Source of the DNA: Filomicrobium sp.
GTDB lineage: Bacteria; Pseudomonadota; Alphaproteobacteria; Rhizobiales; Hyphomicrobiaceae
NCBI GenBank assembly: GCA_017792465.1
Contig: CP051234.1
Coordinates: 3,380,501-3,444,500 of the forward strand
Reading direction: 5' to 3'
Length of the DNA: 64,000 bases
The notes under the pieces were generated by a model. That model did not search any database. It was given only the letters and a program-made list of their open reading frames with translations, and was not told the origin of the DNA. Positions 16,680 to 25,284 of the stretch are shown here, piece by piece. The first letter of the stretch is position 1. Each line of letters opens with the position of its first letter. Made by a program: the position numbers and the translations under genes.

Positions 16680-18503
16680 TTGGCCCGTGCCAGTCTGATC
16701 GGCCTTACAGCGCTCTGCGCATTCGCAACTGCAATGTTACCGCCCGCGTCGGCCCAGGTCCTCGATTTTTCTAAGGAAATCGACTACGAAAAGCTCACGC
16801 CGGCAGAAAAAACAGCTGCCAAGCAGGCTGCAAGAAAGCACAAAGTCGACAAGCTCAGCGTCTGCGCTGACCCTGGTAATCTGCCGTTGTCGAATATCCG
16901 GCGAGAGGGTTATCAGAACAAGATCGCTGCGTTGCTCGCCGAGAAAATGGGAGGCACTGTTTCTTTTTTCTGGCGCCCGTATATCGAGCGAGGCCTGACC
17001 CGGGAAACGTTTGCCAACAGAGAATGCGACGTTCTCATGGGAATGCCGGAGAATTACGAAGGCATCCTGACAACCACGCCGATCTATCGCTCAACGTATG
17101 TCTTCGCGACCCGCGAAGATCGCAATATCACAATTTCAGGCTTCGATGATCCGCAGCTTGGTAAGCTCAAGCTTGGCGTCTTTCAACATTCCGGCTTGCG
17201 CGAGATCCTGACGCGTCATGGCATTGAGGGCGAGAACGTCCAGATCCATACGATCTCTCAGCGCGCCGATCTGGTCGAGGAAGATCAACCCTGGCGTCAG
17301 GTCAAGAAGGTCGCCGATGGCGAACTCGACATCGCCGGAGTTTGGGGGCCGTTTGCAGGATACGTGAAGAGCAAACTGGGCAAGCCCCTGAAGCTCCAAC
17401 CTGCCAACAAAATGGATGACAGCGTTCCGCTCGAATTCAGCTTGTCGATGGGAATGCGCAAGATCCATATCTTGCTGAAGCTGAAGCTCGACATGGCTCT
17501 TCAGGAGGCCCGAGAAGAAATCAAGGAGATCCTGAACGACTATGGCGTGCCTCTGGTTCAGTGCAGCCAATGCATTGTTTCAGGAGATATCCCCTCCCAT
17601 GGCTCATTCTTCAAAGGCTTTCTCCAAACCAGCCAAGACCGTTATTTGAAGCCGATTCCGAACGAGCAGATAACCCTCGATCTGAAGCAGGCAACAAAAG
17701 ACCAGATCGTCGATCGTGAAAGGCTTGAGGCCTGGCTTGCGGACGGGGCTGACTTGGACGCCGAGTTGGAGAATGCCGCCACGGCAGCCGACGCCAACCG
17801 CATCAAGTTCCTGATTGAGAAAGGCGCAAATCCCGACAAGCTCGACAATTTGGGTTATGCGCCATTGCATAACGCTGCGCGCTACCGGGATTCAGAGACG
17901 GTTGTTCTGCTGTCCAGTCTTGGCGCCGATGTCAACGTCAAGGACGCAAACGGTTGGACGCCGCTGATGCATGCGGCATTTCGGAACCATGTTCCCTCGA
18001 TAAAGGCACTCATCGCCGCCGGTGCGAATATTGAGGAAAAAACGCCTCTCGGATTTACCGCTCTTGCCCTTGCAATTGGCGAGCGGAAGTTCTGGTCTGT
18101 GCAGACTTTGTTGGAGCACGGCGCAGCGGTCCGATCACCGATGGGTAAGGACAAGCTGACGCCACTTATGTTGCTGGCAACTCAATTGCCGGCGCAGAAA
18201 CGAGCTAGTCAAATTGATCAAGGGCCAGGGGTCCTGGATGTTGCTCGATTGCTGATTGAAAAGGGGGCCGAAGTGAATGCGCGATCTGCGGGTGGCGTCA
18301 CGCCAGCTATGATCGCGGCCGGCCACAACAACCCTTCAATGTTGGGACTGCTTGCGCAGAACGGCGCTGACTTGGAGGCAAAGAGTCAGCTCGGAAAGAC
18401 CGCTTCGATGGTCGCTAAAGATTCAAACAGCGACGCGGCGCTGCAAGCCATCAAGTTGTTTTCGAGAGCAAGTGCCGCAAAAAGCGGAGGCAATTCGCGG
18501 TGA
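16680..18503 (+). CDS. xoxJ: XoxJ-type periplasmic binding protein fused to ankyrin repeats
   Basis: A 607-residue secreted protein. The first ~300 residues are a family-3-type solute-binding fold of the MoxJ/XoxJ family (VCADPGNLPLSNIRREGYQN, CDVLMGMPENYEGILTTTPI), thought to aid activation of the dehydrogenase. After a CSQC pair (~residue 295) and linker, six to seven ankyrin repeats run from ~residue 355 to ~590 (for example NGWTPLMHAAFRNHVPSIKA). The start is the TTG at 16680, with GGGAG six bases upstream, giving a clean signal peptide (LIGLTALCAFATAMLPPASA); the longer frame beginning at 16449 overlaps xoxF and is not credible. Typical MoxJ/XoxJ proteins are about 280-300 residues, so the ankyrin extension is unusual. 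Confidence 0.85.
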   Translation: MARASLIGLTALCAFATAMLPPASAQVLDFSKEIDYEKLTPAEKTAAKQAARKHKVDKLSVCADPGNLPLSNIRREGYQNKIAALLAEKMGGTVSFFWRPYIERGLTRETFANRECDVLMGMPENYEGILTTTPIYRSTYVFATREDRNITISGFDDPQLGKLKLGVFQHSGLREILTRHGIEGENVQIHTISQRADLVEEDQPWRQVKKVADGELDIAGVWGPFAGYVKSKLGKPLKLQPANKMDDSVPLEFSLSMGMRKIHILLKLKLDMALQEAREEIKEILNDYGVPLVQCSQCIVSGDIPSHGSFFKGFLQTSQDRYLKPIPNEQITLDLKQATKDQIVDRERLEAWLADGADLDAELENAATAADANRIKFLIEKGANPDKLDNLGYAPLHNAARYRDSETVVLLSSLGADVNVKDANGWTPLMHAAFRNHVPSIKALIAAGANIEEKTPLGFTALALAIGERKFWSVQTLLEHGAAVRSPMGKDKLTPLMLLATQLPAQKRASQIDQGPGVLDVARLLIEKGAEVNARSAGGVTPAMIAAGHNNPSMLGLLAQNGADLEAKSQLGKTASMVAKDSNSDAALQAIKLFSRASAAKSGGNSR

Positions 18504-18616
18504 ATGGTGAGGAAGATGAGCCCGATTCCAAAAATCGACTGTCGTTGATTGCATCGATCGCCTTCGCGGCTCTGTGCACCGGAGTGCTCGTGTTTGTGGT
18601 GCTACGCACGCTGTGA
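18500..18616 (+). CDS. 38-residue single-pass membrane peptide
   Basis: A GTG at 18500 overlaps the xoxJ stop by four bases (GTGA), the classic sign of translational coupling. The frame reads 38 residues: an acidic head (NGEEDEPDSKNR) and one hydrophobic helix (LIASIAFAALCTGVLVFVVL) ending RTL. It would be a small inner-membrane protein with its acidic end in the cytoplasm or periplasm. I know no family; it could anchor or assist the periplasmic binding proteins encoded beside it. It is too short to appear in ordinary ORF lists. The unbroken hydrophobic segment and exact overlap argue that it is real. Confidence 0.6.
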   Translation: MNGEEDEPDSKNRLSLIASIAFAALCTGVLVFVVLRTL

Positions 18617-18668
18617 TCGCCAAGATCGCCAATCAGAAGATATCAGGCAACGTTGGGGTGCAGAAGAC

Positions 18669-19910
18669 GTGCGACCGAGAATCAATGTCCGCGTTTTGAT
18701 GAAGCTAGGTGCGATCCTGGCAATTGGCGCTTGGGCTGGGTTGGGTCAGGCTAACCCTTCTCAGGCACAGCCTGCGAGCTCAAAACAAGTCTCGGCCACT
18801 ATTGTCTATCTCGGCAAGCGCTACGCTGAGCCACTGCCGCTTTCGCTCATTGATCCGATCCTTGATGACAACGGCATCCAGGGCGCACGGCTTGGTCACA
18901 AGAACAACGTTGGGACCGCTAGAATTCTGGGCCACAATTACGAACTGGAAGAAGTCGTCGTGCCAGGCGATGGCGATGTCGTCTCGGAAGCCAGACGTTT
19001 GCTTGCACGGGGCCAACGCTTTTTCGTTGCCGACCTGGAGTCGGACGATCTTATTCAAATCTCTTCGCTGCCTTCGGCAAAGGACGCGATCATAGTCAAC
19101 ATTCGTTCCAGCGCTGACCGGCTGCGCAACGAGGTTTGTCGCGGCAATCTTTTTCACGTCCCGCCCAGCACTGCGATGCGCGCAGATGCCCTTGCGCAGT
19201 ACTTCGCCTGGAAGCGGTGGCAAAGGCTATTGCTGCTGAAAGGAACGGCAAAGGGGGACGAGAAATTCGCTGCTGCCATGCGCAGGGCCGCCAAACGTTT
19301 CGGATTGCAGATCGTCGAGGAGCGGGAGAACAAGTTCCGGGCAGGGCATCGTCGCGCTGAAGACGGCCATCAGCAAATTCAGGACCGCATTCCCCGCCTC
19401 ACGCAAAACGCTCCCGATCATGATGTGATCGTCGTCGCCGACACTCAAGAAACGTTTGGTGAGTACCTGCTTTTCCGCTCTTCTTTGCCACGCGCGGTCG
19501 CTGGCACTCATGGTCTGGTTCCCGTCGCCTGGCATGCAGCCTTTGAGCAGTATGGCGGGATGCAGATGCAGAGCCGATTTCAAAAGCTGGCCGGCCGAAA
19601 GATGACCGAACGTGACTATTTCGCGTGGCTTGGCGTGCGAATATTTGGAGAAGCACTGATGCGTTCAGGCTCAGCCGACCCCAAGTCGATTCGCGACTAC
19701 CTATTGTCCGACAAGTTCGTTGTTGCGGCTTTCAAAGGTCGCGGCTTGACCTTCCGCAAGTGGAACCAGCAGCTTCGCCAACCGGTCTTGTTGATGGCAG
19801 CGCGCTCCCTGATCTCGATCTCGCCGCAACCTGGTTTCCTGCATCCTCATCATTTGACCGACACGCTTGGCTACGATGAGCCAGAATCCGGTTGCCGCTT
19901 TCCATCTTAA
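18669..19910 (+). CDS. PQQ-dependent alcohol oxidation-associated ABC-type binding protein (copy 1)
   Basis: A 413-residue periplasmic protein of the branched-chain amino acid binding-protein fold, in the family associated with PQQ alcohol dehydrogenase systems. After a signal peptide ending ANPSQAQ it shows IVYLGKRYAEPLPLSLIDPI, DNGIQGARLG and a C-terminal LTDTLGYDEPESGCRFPS. No permease or ATPase gene is near, so it may act as a periplasmic sensor or chaperone rather than in transport. The start is ambiguous between GTG 18669 and ATG 18699; neither has a strong ribosome binding site, and 18669 supplies a more basic n-region. The second cluster holds a clear paralogue at 28949. Confidence 0.85.
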   Translation: MRPRINVRVLMKLGAILAIGAWAGLGQANPSQAQPASSKQVSATIVYLGKRYAEPLPLSLIDPILDDNGIQGARLGHKNNVGTARILGHNYELEEVVVPGDGDVVSEARRLLARGQRFFVADLESDDLIQISSLPSAKDAIIVNIRSSADRLRNEVCRGNLFHVPPSTAMRADALAQYFAWKRWQRLLLLKGTAKGDEKFAAAMRRAAKRFGLQIVEERENKFRAGHRRAEDGHQQIQDRIPRLTQNAPDHDVIVVADTQETFGEYLLFRSSLPRAVAGTHGLVPVAWHAAFEQYGGMQMQSRFQKLAGRKMTERDYFAWLGVRIFGEALMRSGSADPKSIRDYLLSDKFVVAAFKGRGLTFRKWNQQLRQPVLLMAARSLISISPQPGFLHPHHLTDTLGYDEPESGCRFPS

Positions 19911-19942
19911 TTCACCTAAAATCGACGGCTTGAGAAAACGGT

Positions 19943-20920
19943 ATGCGAAGTTCCTATCTTCTTTTGACGCTCTCTTTGTTCTTGGCGGGACGGCCGTTTG
20001 ACACGGCGCTGGCTGCCAAGATCTTCGTGAGCAACGAACGCGACAACACGGTTACTGTTCTCGATAGCGAGACGCTCAAAGTCATCAAGACCATTCCCAC
20101 GGGGCTAAGGCCACGCGGCATTGTCATTACGCCCGACTACAAGGAAGTTCTGGTCTGTGCGGGAGACGACAATCGGCTGGATGTGATCGACACGGAGACC
20201 TTGGAGATTTCTCGGACGCTGGATTCTGGCCCCGACCCAGAGCTTCTGGATGTCGATCCAAAAGGCGAGCGCATCTACATCGCAAATGAGGACGACGCAT
20301 TGGTCACTGTGATGCGTCGCGATAGCGGAGAGGTCCTTGCTGAAGTGCCCGTCGGTGTCGAGCCAGAGGGCATGCACGTCAATCCAGAGGCGACGATGGC
20401 GGTGTCCACATCCGAGACCACTTCGATGGCGCACTTCATCGACACCAAGACGTTCGATGTCATCGCCAATGTCTTTGTTGATACCCGCCCGCGAGAAGCG
20501 CGCTTCACGAAGGATGGCAAACAGGCCTGGGTGACGGCGGAAATCGGCGGAACGGTCTCGGTGATCGATTCAAATTCCAAGAAAATCATCAAGAAAATTA
20601 CGTTTGAGATTGCCGGTGTCCGTCCGGAGCTCATTCAGCCGATGGGCGTTCGCTTTACCAATGATGGCAAGACGGCCTTTGTCGCTTTGGGCCCGGCCAA
20701 TCGTATTGCCGTCATTGAGACGGCAAGCCTCAAGGTCCGCAAGTACATCCTGGTAGGACAGCGTCCTTGGCACATGTCGCTGCATCCTGACGGCAAGACG
20801 CTCTATGTCGCCAACGGACTTTCGAATGATCTGACCGTCATTGATGTCGCTTCAGAAAAAGCGATCAAGTCTGTTCCAGTTGGCGGTGCGTTGCCTTGGG
20901 GCGTGGCAATCAAACCTTGA
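19943..20920 (+). CDS. PQQ-associated YVTN-type beta-propeller protein (copy 1)
   Basis: A 325-residue secreted seven-bladed propeller of the type found with PQQ-dependent catabolism genes. After a signal peptide (cleavage near DTALAA, ~residue 24) come repeated blades such as IFVSNERDNTVTVLDSETLK and LYVANGLSNDLTVIDVASEK, about 40 residues apart. Its role is unknown; propellers of this family lie next to the ABC-type binding protein in many methanol and ethanol oxidation clusters. It follows that gene by 32 bp. In the second cluster the equivalent gene is broken after the first blade. Confidence 0.9.
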   Translation: MRSSYLLLTLSLFLAGRPFDTALAAKIFVSNERDNTVTVLDSETLKVIKTIPTGLRPRGIVITPDYKEVLVCAGDDNRLDVIDTETLEISRTLDSGPDPELLDVDPKGERIYIANEDDALVTVMRRDSGEVLAEVPVGVEPEGMHVNPEATMAVSTSETTSMAHFIDTKTFDVIANVFVDTRPREARFTKDGKQAWVTAEIGGTVSVIDSNSKKIIKKITFEIAGVRPELIQPMGVRFTNDGKTAFVALGPANRIAVIETASLKVRKYILVGQRPWHMSLHPDGKTLYVANGLSNDLTVIDVASEKAIKSVPVGGALPWGVAIKP

Positions 20921-20971
20921 TGAACAGCCACCTTTGCCGCGTTCCCAGAGAAGAAACGGAGAACTAAACCA

Positions 20972-21388
20972 ATGCATCGCCTCGTTTGGCTTATCTCAGC
21001 TGCTGCAATGATTTTCGTGCTCGCGCCCACATCAGGTCTTGAGGCAGGCACGCCTGCAGCGGCAGAGACCAAGAAAAAGACGTCGTTGGAAGAGATCGGT
21101 GTGGCCGGCCGCGACAGCTTTCGCAACATCGGCCAAAGCTACGGGATGGAGATTTGCGGCAACGGATTTATTGCGCGCAAAGAAGAGATCAAGAAAAAAG
21201 CGTGGCCCAAGATTCAGAAGAAATGTAGCAAGTTCACTTTTGAGATTATGAATAACTACAGCGATGATCCGAACAAATTGTTCAGCCTTTGCATTGGCGG
21301 ATCGCTTTACGGTTGTCAGAAGGCGATCGACATCGCTAATCCCTGCGACGATCTCGCGAGCTGCCAGAAGTCCCTGGGTGTGCCTTGA
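20972..21388 (+). CDS. Secreted Cys-rich small protein, unknown function
   Basis: A 138-residue protein with a signal peptide (cleavage near GLEAG, ~residue 26), a short Lys-rich stretch (ETKKKTSLEE) and six cysteines in the mature part (EICGNGF, KKCSKF, SLCIGGSLYGCQKA, NPCDD, SCQKS), spaced so as to suggest three disulfides in the periplasm. GGAG lies about ten bases before the ATG. It follows the beta-propeller gene by 51 bp and ends the first xox cluster, before a terminator. I recognise no family. The second cluster has no equivalent. Confidence 0.7.
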   Translation: MHRLVWLISAAAMIFVLAPTSGLEAGTPAAAETKKKTSLEEIGVAGRDSFRNIGQSYGMEICGNGFIARKEEIKKKAWPKIQKKCSKFTFEIMNNYSDDPNKLFSLCIGGSLYGCQKAIDIANPCDDLASCQKSLGVP

Positions 21389-21568
21389 CGCCAGGATGAG
21401 CGGCTCAGAAGATCAGCGGAAGAAATGCACCAGCAAGGCGATGTTGAAGGGTTTCACTCTCAGTCTGCACTTTAGGAAAGACGCAATTGAGGTCTGGGAA
21501 CTCCTCCTATATGTCTCGATAACATTCTATGGTTCTATTCGTCAGCTTCCTCAAAGCTTGTTTTAGGT

Positions 21569-21598
21569 CGGCGCTTTTGCGCCGGCTTTTCTTTTTTT
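21569..21598 (+). terminator. Intrinsic terminator of first xox cluster
   Basis: CGGCGC, a TTTT loop and GCGCCG are followed by a long T-run (to 21598). It lies about 180 bp after the last gene of the first xox cluster. Between 21389 and 21790 there is no gene. Confidence 0.85.
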
Positions 21599-21790
21599 AA
21601 GGCTGCAAAATTGGGCTTTTGCCGATCCGGCCATGACCAAAGAGAAACTTGCGAAGTCATTGGCTACTTTTTTGTATAAAGCAACTTTCCAAAAAAACGA
21701 ACGCAAGGCTGGTAGGCCCTGCCGGCCATTAGATTATCTGCGCCGGGCCGGATGAGTTCGCATCAGGCCTGCAATTCCGGGAGCGGCAAC

Positions 21791-22318
21791 TCATTGAACC
21801 ATGATGCGGTCGCCGTTTGAGCCTTTGGCTTCGCCGGGTTTCAAGTCTCCACAGTCGGCACCAAGATACTTACCCATCTGGCTGATGTGGCGTGTCATGA
21901 CGCGCGAGCGGCCGTTGTCGCTCAAAGTTGTGCGCGTCTCGATTTCGATTTGAAAGCCGCTCTGGAAGTCTCCAGTCATTTTGGTCGTGCTTGTCACGGG
22001 GCGATCGTTGAGCACGCAGTCAGAATCGACAACGGTCGTGCCATCCGAATTTTTGATTTCGTATTTCGTGCAGTTGTCTTTGTGATGTTTGATGCTGGCG
22101 AAGACAGTCAGTTTTTCCATCGACTCATCGATGCACAATGTCATCGTGTGCTCGCGTGGACCTTCGCCCTGATCCATCGTCGTATTCTGTTCCCACAGAC
22201 CGCCTTTGCGCGTCGGTAACGTCTCGGCGGAGGAGGCAGGGCCTCCGGCTGAACCCATTATCAGAATCGCAATGGCACTGAGGCTTGTCAGGGTCTTGGG
22301 AAGCAACTTTTGCGGCAT
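21791..22318 (-). CDS. DUF3617-type secreted protein
   Basis: A 175-residue protein with a signal peptide (cleavage near ASSAE, ~residue 31) and the features of DUF3617 proteins: GLWEQNTTMDQGEG near the start of the mature part, a CIDESMEKL segment and later cysteines (NCTKYEI, DSDCVL) and TRTTLSDNGRS. The function of the family is unknown and it is thought to be periplasmic. AAGGA lies six bases before the ATG. The candidate regulatory box at 22424-22438 lies about 105 bp upstream, which links the gene to the xox clusters on either side. Confidence 0.7.
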   Translation of the reverse strand: MPQKLLPKTLTSLSAIAILIMGSAGGPASSAETLPTRKGGLWEQNTTMDQGEGPREHTMTLCIDESMEKLTVFASIKHHKDNCTKYEIKNSDGTTVVDSDCVLNDRPVTSTTKMTGDFQSGFQIEIETRTTLSDNGRSRVMTRHISQMGKYLGADCGDLKPGEAKGSNGDRIMVQ

Positions 22319-22423
22319 GGGGTTTCCTTCGGTCGTGTTTTGCGTCGCCTAACACGATGCCCGAGCCGCAATCAATACAGCCTTCCGTGCGAAAGCATTT
22401 CAATGAACTTGCAGTATAATTTT

Positions 22424-22438
22424 GCAGGAATAGTTCCC
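22424..22438. promoter_or_regulatory. Candidate regulator-binding box, copy 3
   Basis: GCAGGAATAGTTCCC (followed by C) is related to the boxes before the two xoxF genes: AGGAAT-x2-TTCCCC here against AGGAATTATTCCCC at 25287. It lies between the YHS-like gene and the start of the DUF3617 gene on the minus strand, in the expected promoter position for the latter. Confidence 0.35.
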
Positions 22439-22464
22439 CGAATGACCTTCGGTGGAGCCCCGAC

Positions 22465-22845
22465 TTAGTTTGTCGGCACGGACAGTTTCTTCCAGGCCTC
22501 GCGGGCACGGGCCGCATTTTTCTTAGGCCAGCTTAAGAAATAGACGAGCGACGTTCCGCTCGAAAAGCAGAATAGTTTGCCGGTATCTGGATTGACCCAA
22601 TTGATTGAACAGTCGGCCTTGATGAGAGCGCCCGCGGCCAACCCGATGGGGTCGTGGCTTGCGAACTGCCCGCTCATATGGCCTGGAGGTGTGACAGCCT
22701 TCCAGATTCCCTGACCGTGCTGTTCCTTTTGCCAGCGCGGCGTCTTGATGGTCCCGTCGTCAGCCGTCGCTGTCCCGGTGACGGCTATCGTTGCCACCAG
22801 AAGCATCGCAATCGTCAAAGGCTGAGAGAATTTGCTCCGGTCCAT
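22465..22845 (-). CDS. Secreted protein with YHS-like segment, unknown function
   Basis: A 126-residue protein. The ATG at 22845 is preceded by AAGGAG at ideal spacing, so the longer frame from 23088 is rejected. A signal peptide ends near GTATA (~residue 27). The C-terminal ~50 residues (ADCSINWVNPDTGKLFCFSS ... YFLSWPKKNAARAREAW) resemble YHS-type domains, which carry paired cysteines and often sit in metal-handling proteins; the resemblance is by eye only. It precedes the DUF3617 gene on the same strand and diverges from the serine hydrolase gene. Confidence 0.6.
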   Translation of the reverse strand: MDRSKFSQPLTIAMLLVATIAVTGTATADDGTIKTPRWQKEQHGQGIWKAVTPPGHMSGQFASHDPIGLAAGALIKADCSINWVNPDTGKLFCFSSGTSLVYFLSWPKKNAARAREAWKKLSVPTN

Positions 22846-23063
22846 CGCCAAGCTCCTTTTCGTTGCGTCATCTAGCTGCGTCATCGAGAGGGCGAATTGG
22901 TTGTTGGTGCTTGCAACCACCTCACGTGCTCTGTCATGCCGCGAACCTTGCTGCGTCTGACTTGAGCAACTTGTCGAAGGTTGGACTGGAAAACAAGCTG
23001 GTCGTTGCCTTGGCGACATTTTGTGAGTTGCCATTGGCTCGCCCGATCGGGCAACTTGATTGG

Positions 23064-24239
23064 ATGATGCTGATCTCTTCGAAAGCACCGGTCAGATTTG
23101 TTCATGCAGGCATCGCGGTCACCCTGGCGTTGATCGTCTCTTGCGGTTGGGTCTTGCCGGCGTCCGCAGTCGAACTTTCAGAACAACAAATTGAAAACAT
23201 TGATAAAGTCATTGCGCGGAAGCTTGCAGGGCGCAAAGACGTGCGCTCGGCGAACCCAAGCGCAATCTCGATTTCATTGGCGATCAACGGCGACCCCGTC
23301 CTCGAACGCGGCTATGGCGCGGCCCACCCAGGCGTTCCAGCGACGGCCCAGACCAGGTATCTGGTCGGCTCGATCACCAAACAGTTCACCGCTGCGGCGG
23401 TGCTTTCGGCAATCGAAAGCGGCGACCGGATTTCGGGTGCTAAAAACCAGCTGTCGCTCGACACGGAGGTTGCGGAGGTTTTTCCCGACACACGGCACTG
23501 GAATGGGGCGGCCCCACTCACCCTGCGGCGGTTGTTGACCATGACGGCCGACCTGCCGAATTTCACGGTTCGACCACCACGTGGCTTTGATCCATGGGGG
23601 AGTGTGTCGGCGCCGCATCTGCTGAAGGCATTCAAACGACTGGAAATTAGAGGCGGATGGGCGGGGTCGTTTAGCTATTCCAACACGTCCTACTTCATGC
23701 TTGCCGAAATACTCGACCGTGCGGCACCGTTGCAAAGAGGCGTCGATGGTACTTATTCGGCACGTCTCAAAAGACTGTTTGCCGCTGCCGGCATGACGGC
23801 GACCGGAGAGGTCGGCGCGTTGCGCTCGCCCTACCAGATCGCAGCGCCGAACCACCGCCGCCGGCCGGCGTTCCTGAAGCCGGACTGGCTGAAAGGCAGC
23901 GGAGAACTTGTCAGCAATGTTGTCGATCTACGGCGCTGGAACAAGGCGCTGATGGAGAAGCGGATTATCGGTGAGGCTTCGCTTGATCGCATGTTTGGCA
24001 CAAACGCGCGCGTCTCGCCGACCTTGTGGTACGGGATGGGTTGGTTTGTCGAAGAGTTGAAAGACAGGACGATCTACAGCCACACAGGGTCGGTGCCCGG
24101 GTTTACCGGTCTCAATATGATCATTGCATTCAAGAGGCCGGGAAAATGGGCGTCAATCGTCATCCTGACGAACGGCGATGAAGTCCAGAATTTGGATCGG
24201 ATCGCCGGCGATCTGGCGTTTCAATTGCAGCTGGAATGA
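23064..24239 (+). CDS. Beta-lactamase-fold serine hydrolase
   Basis: A 391-residue secreted enzyme of the class C beta-lactamase / DD-peptidase-like family. It has a signal peptide (ALIVSCGWVLPASA), the nucleophile motif SITK (GSITKQFTAAAV, ~residue 110), a Tyr-Ser-Asn motif (SFSYSNTSYFM, ~residue 210) and the third box HTGSVPG (~residue 345). All three catalytic motifs are present. Substrate is unknown; peptidase or esterase activity on periplasmic compounds is likely. The start at 23064 (or 23067) lacks a clear ribosome binding site. It separates the YHS-like gene from the SoxYZ-like gene and has no obvious link with methanol oxidation. Confidence 0.8.
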   Translation: MMLISSKAPVRFVHAGIAVTLALIVSCGWVLPASAVELSEQQIENIDKVIARKLAGRKDVRSANPSAISISLAINGDPVLERGYGAAHPGVPATAQTRYLVGSITKQFTAAAVLSAIESGDRISGAKNQLSLDTEVAEVFPDTRHWNGAAPLTLRRLLTMTADLPNFTVRPPRGFDPWGSVSAPHLLKAFKRLEIRGGWAGSFSYSNTSYFMLAEILDRAAPLQRGVDGTYSARLKRLFAAAGMTATGEVGALRSPYQIAAPNHRRRPAFLKPDWLKGSGELVSNVVDLRRWNKALMEKRIIGEASLDRMFGTNARVSPTLWYGMGWFVEELKDRTIYSHTGSVPGFTGLNMIIAFKRPGKWASIVILTNGDEVQNLDRIAGDLAFQLQLE

Positions 24240-24281
24240 TGCTGGCGCCCAGCCGGACGTGGTTCCTTTATTCCTCTCCCA

Positions 24282-25097
24282 TTATCCGGTTGGCTGGCTC
24301 TCGCCATGAAAGGTTTTGCCTTTTGTGTCGATTGCTTTGACGGAAATTTTGTCGCCAAGCTCGCCTGCTCCAAACGTGAAACGGAAGTTGGGATCTTCGG
24401 AGATTGAGATGCCGGTCTCGATGCTCATCATCAGTTTGTCGGCGCGATTGATCTCCACACGCTCGACGAACCAGGCCGGAGTATAGCCGCCAGAATCCAG
24501 GTCCATCTGCATGCCGGTGAAATTTGGATGCCGGATCATGACAACCGACTGGCGCCAGTCCTTGCCCAATGCGGACTGCTGCGTCGTCTTCACGCGAATT
24601 CGGCCAAGCTGCGCCAGCGCTTTTTCAGCGTCCTTGGCGCCCACGGCAGAGCAGCCACCGGCGCCGGCGACGAACTTTTCAGCCATGTAGAGTTTGCCGT
24701 CGGAAGTTTCAAATACCGCGCGAACCTTGGAAAAGCTGTCGAGCCTGATCCGAGCGTCGATTCTGCGCTCCCCGATGTCGATGCCGTCTCGATAACCTTC
24801 GCCGAATTTGAACACAGCTGCGACCGGCGCCGGATTGCGGTCGATCAGGACATGAAGCCGCTCGATCCTGTCCACCATTGGTGCTGGGATGCGAAACGAA
24901 ATCGGGACGATTGAAGCATCGTTGGCAGAGCCTTCGACAAACATCTTGAAACCATTGCCAATGCTTTGAATTTCCCGGCTTCCGAAAAGTTCTTGCCTGA
25001 TATCCGACCAAGCGTCGTCGGAGGCCTGTGCGGGAAGAAATCCCGAAATCGAAATGGCGATGCTAACGAGTGCCCCCAAAAGACCAAATCGTTTCAT
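24282..25097 (-). CDS. Quinoprotein dehydrogenase-associated SoxYZ-like fused carrier
   Basis: A 271-residue periplasmic protein that joins a SoxY-like domain (~residues 35-160) to a SoxZ-like domain (~residues 170-270). The SoxY part ends in FVAGAGGCSAVG; its Cys corresponds to the sulfur-carrying Cys of SoxY, here internal rather than at the C-terminus. The SoxZ part includes IRHPNFTGMQMDLDSGGYTP and ISEDPNFRFTF. Such fusions occur with quinoprotein dehydrogenases, where no thiosulfate pathway need be present. A signal peptide ends near PAQAS, and GAGGAA precedes the ATG. It diverges from the second xoxF across a 380-bp gap with the shared box. Confidence 0.85.
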   Translation of the reverse strand: MKRFGLLGALVSIAISISGFLPAQASDDAWSDIRQELFGSREIQSIGNGFKMFVEGSANDASIVPISFRIPAPMVDRIERLHVLIDRNPAPVAAVFKFGEGYRDGIDIGERRIDARIRLDSFSKVRAVFETSDGKLYMAEKFVAGAGGCSAVGAKDAEKALAQLGRIRVKTTQQSALGKDWRQSVVMIRHPNFTGMQMDLDSGGYTPAWFVERVEINRADKLMMSIETGISISEDPNFRFTFGAGELGDKISVKAIDTKGKTFHGESQPTG

Positions 25098-25284
25098 AAT
25101 TGGCTTCCTCTGATTTCATATGAACTTTTGAATATATTGCGCCTTATGCACGTCGTCCAATTCTACAATCCTGATTTGCTTCGCCTGTCAGTCAGAGCGG
25201 CACTGCTCTAAGCGGGCTGCATTCTCCAGGAAGCGTTTGAAATCTACGGTGTTTTCTCAATAACTCCCAAAAGTCTCCGCATGA

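Noticed and set aside
22791-23063. Upstream extension of the serine hydrolase
   Set aside because: The extension overlaps the divergent YHS-like gene start and lacks a signal-peptide pattern; the signal peptide begins after 23064.
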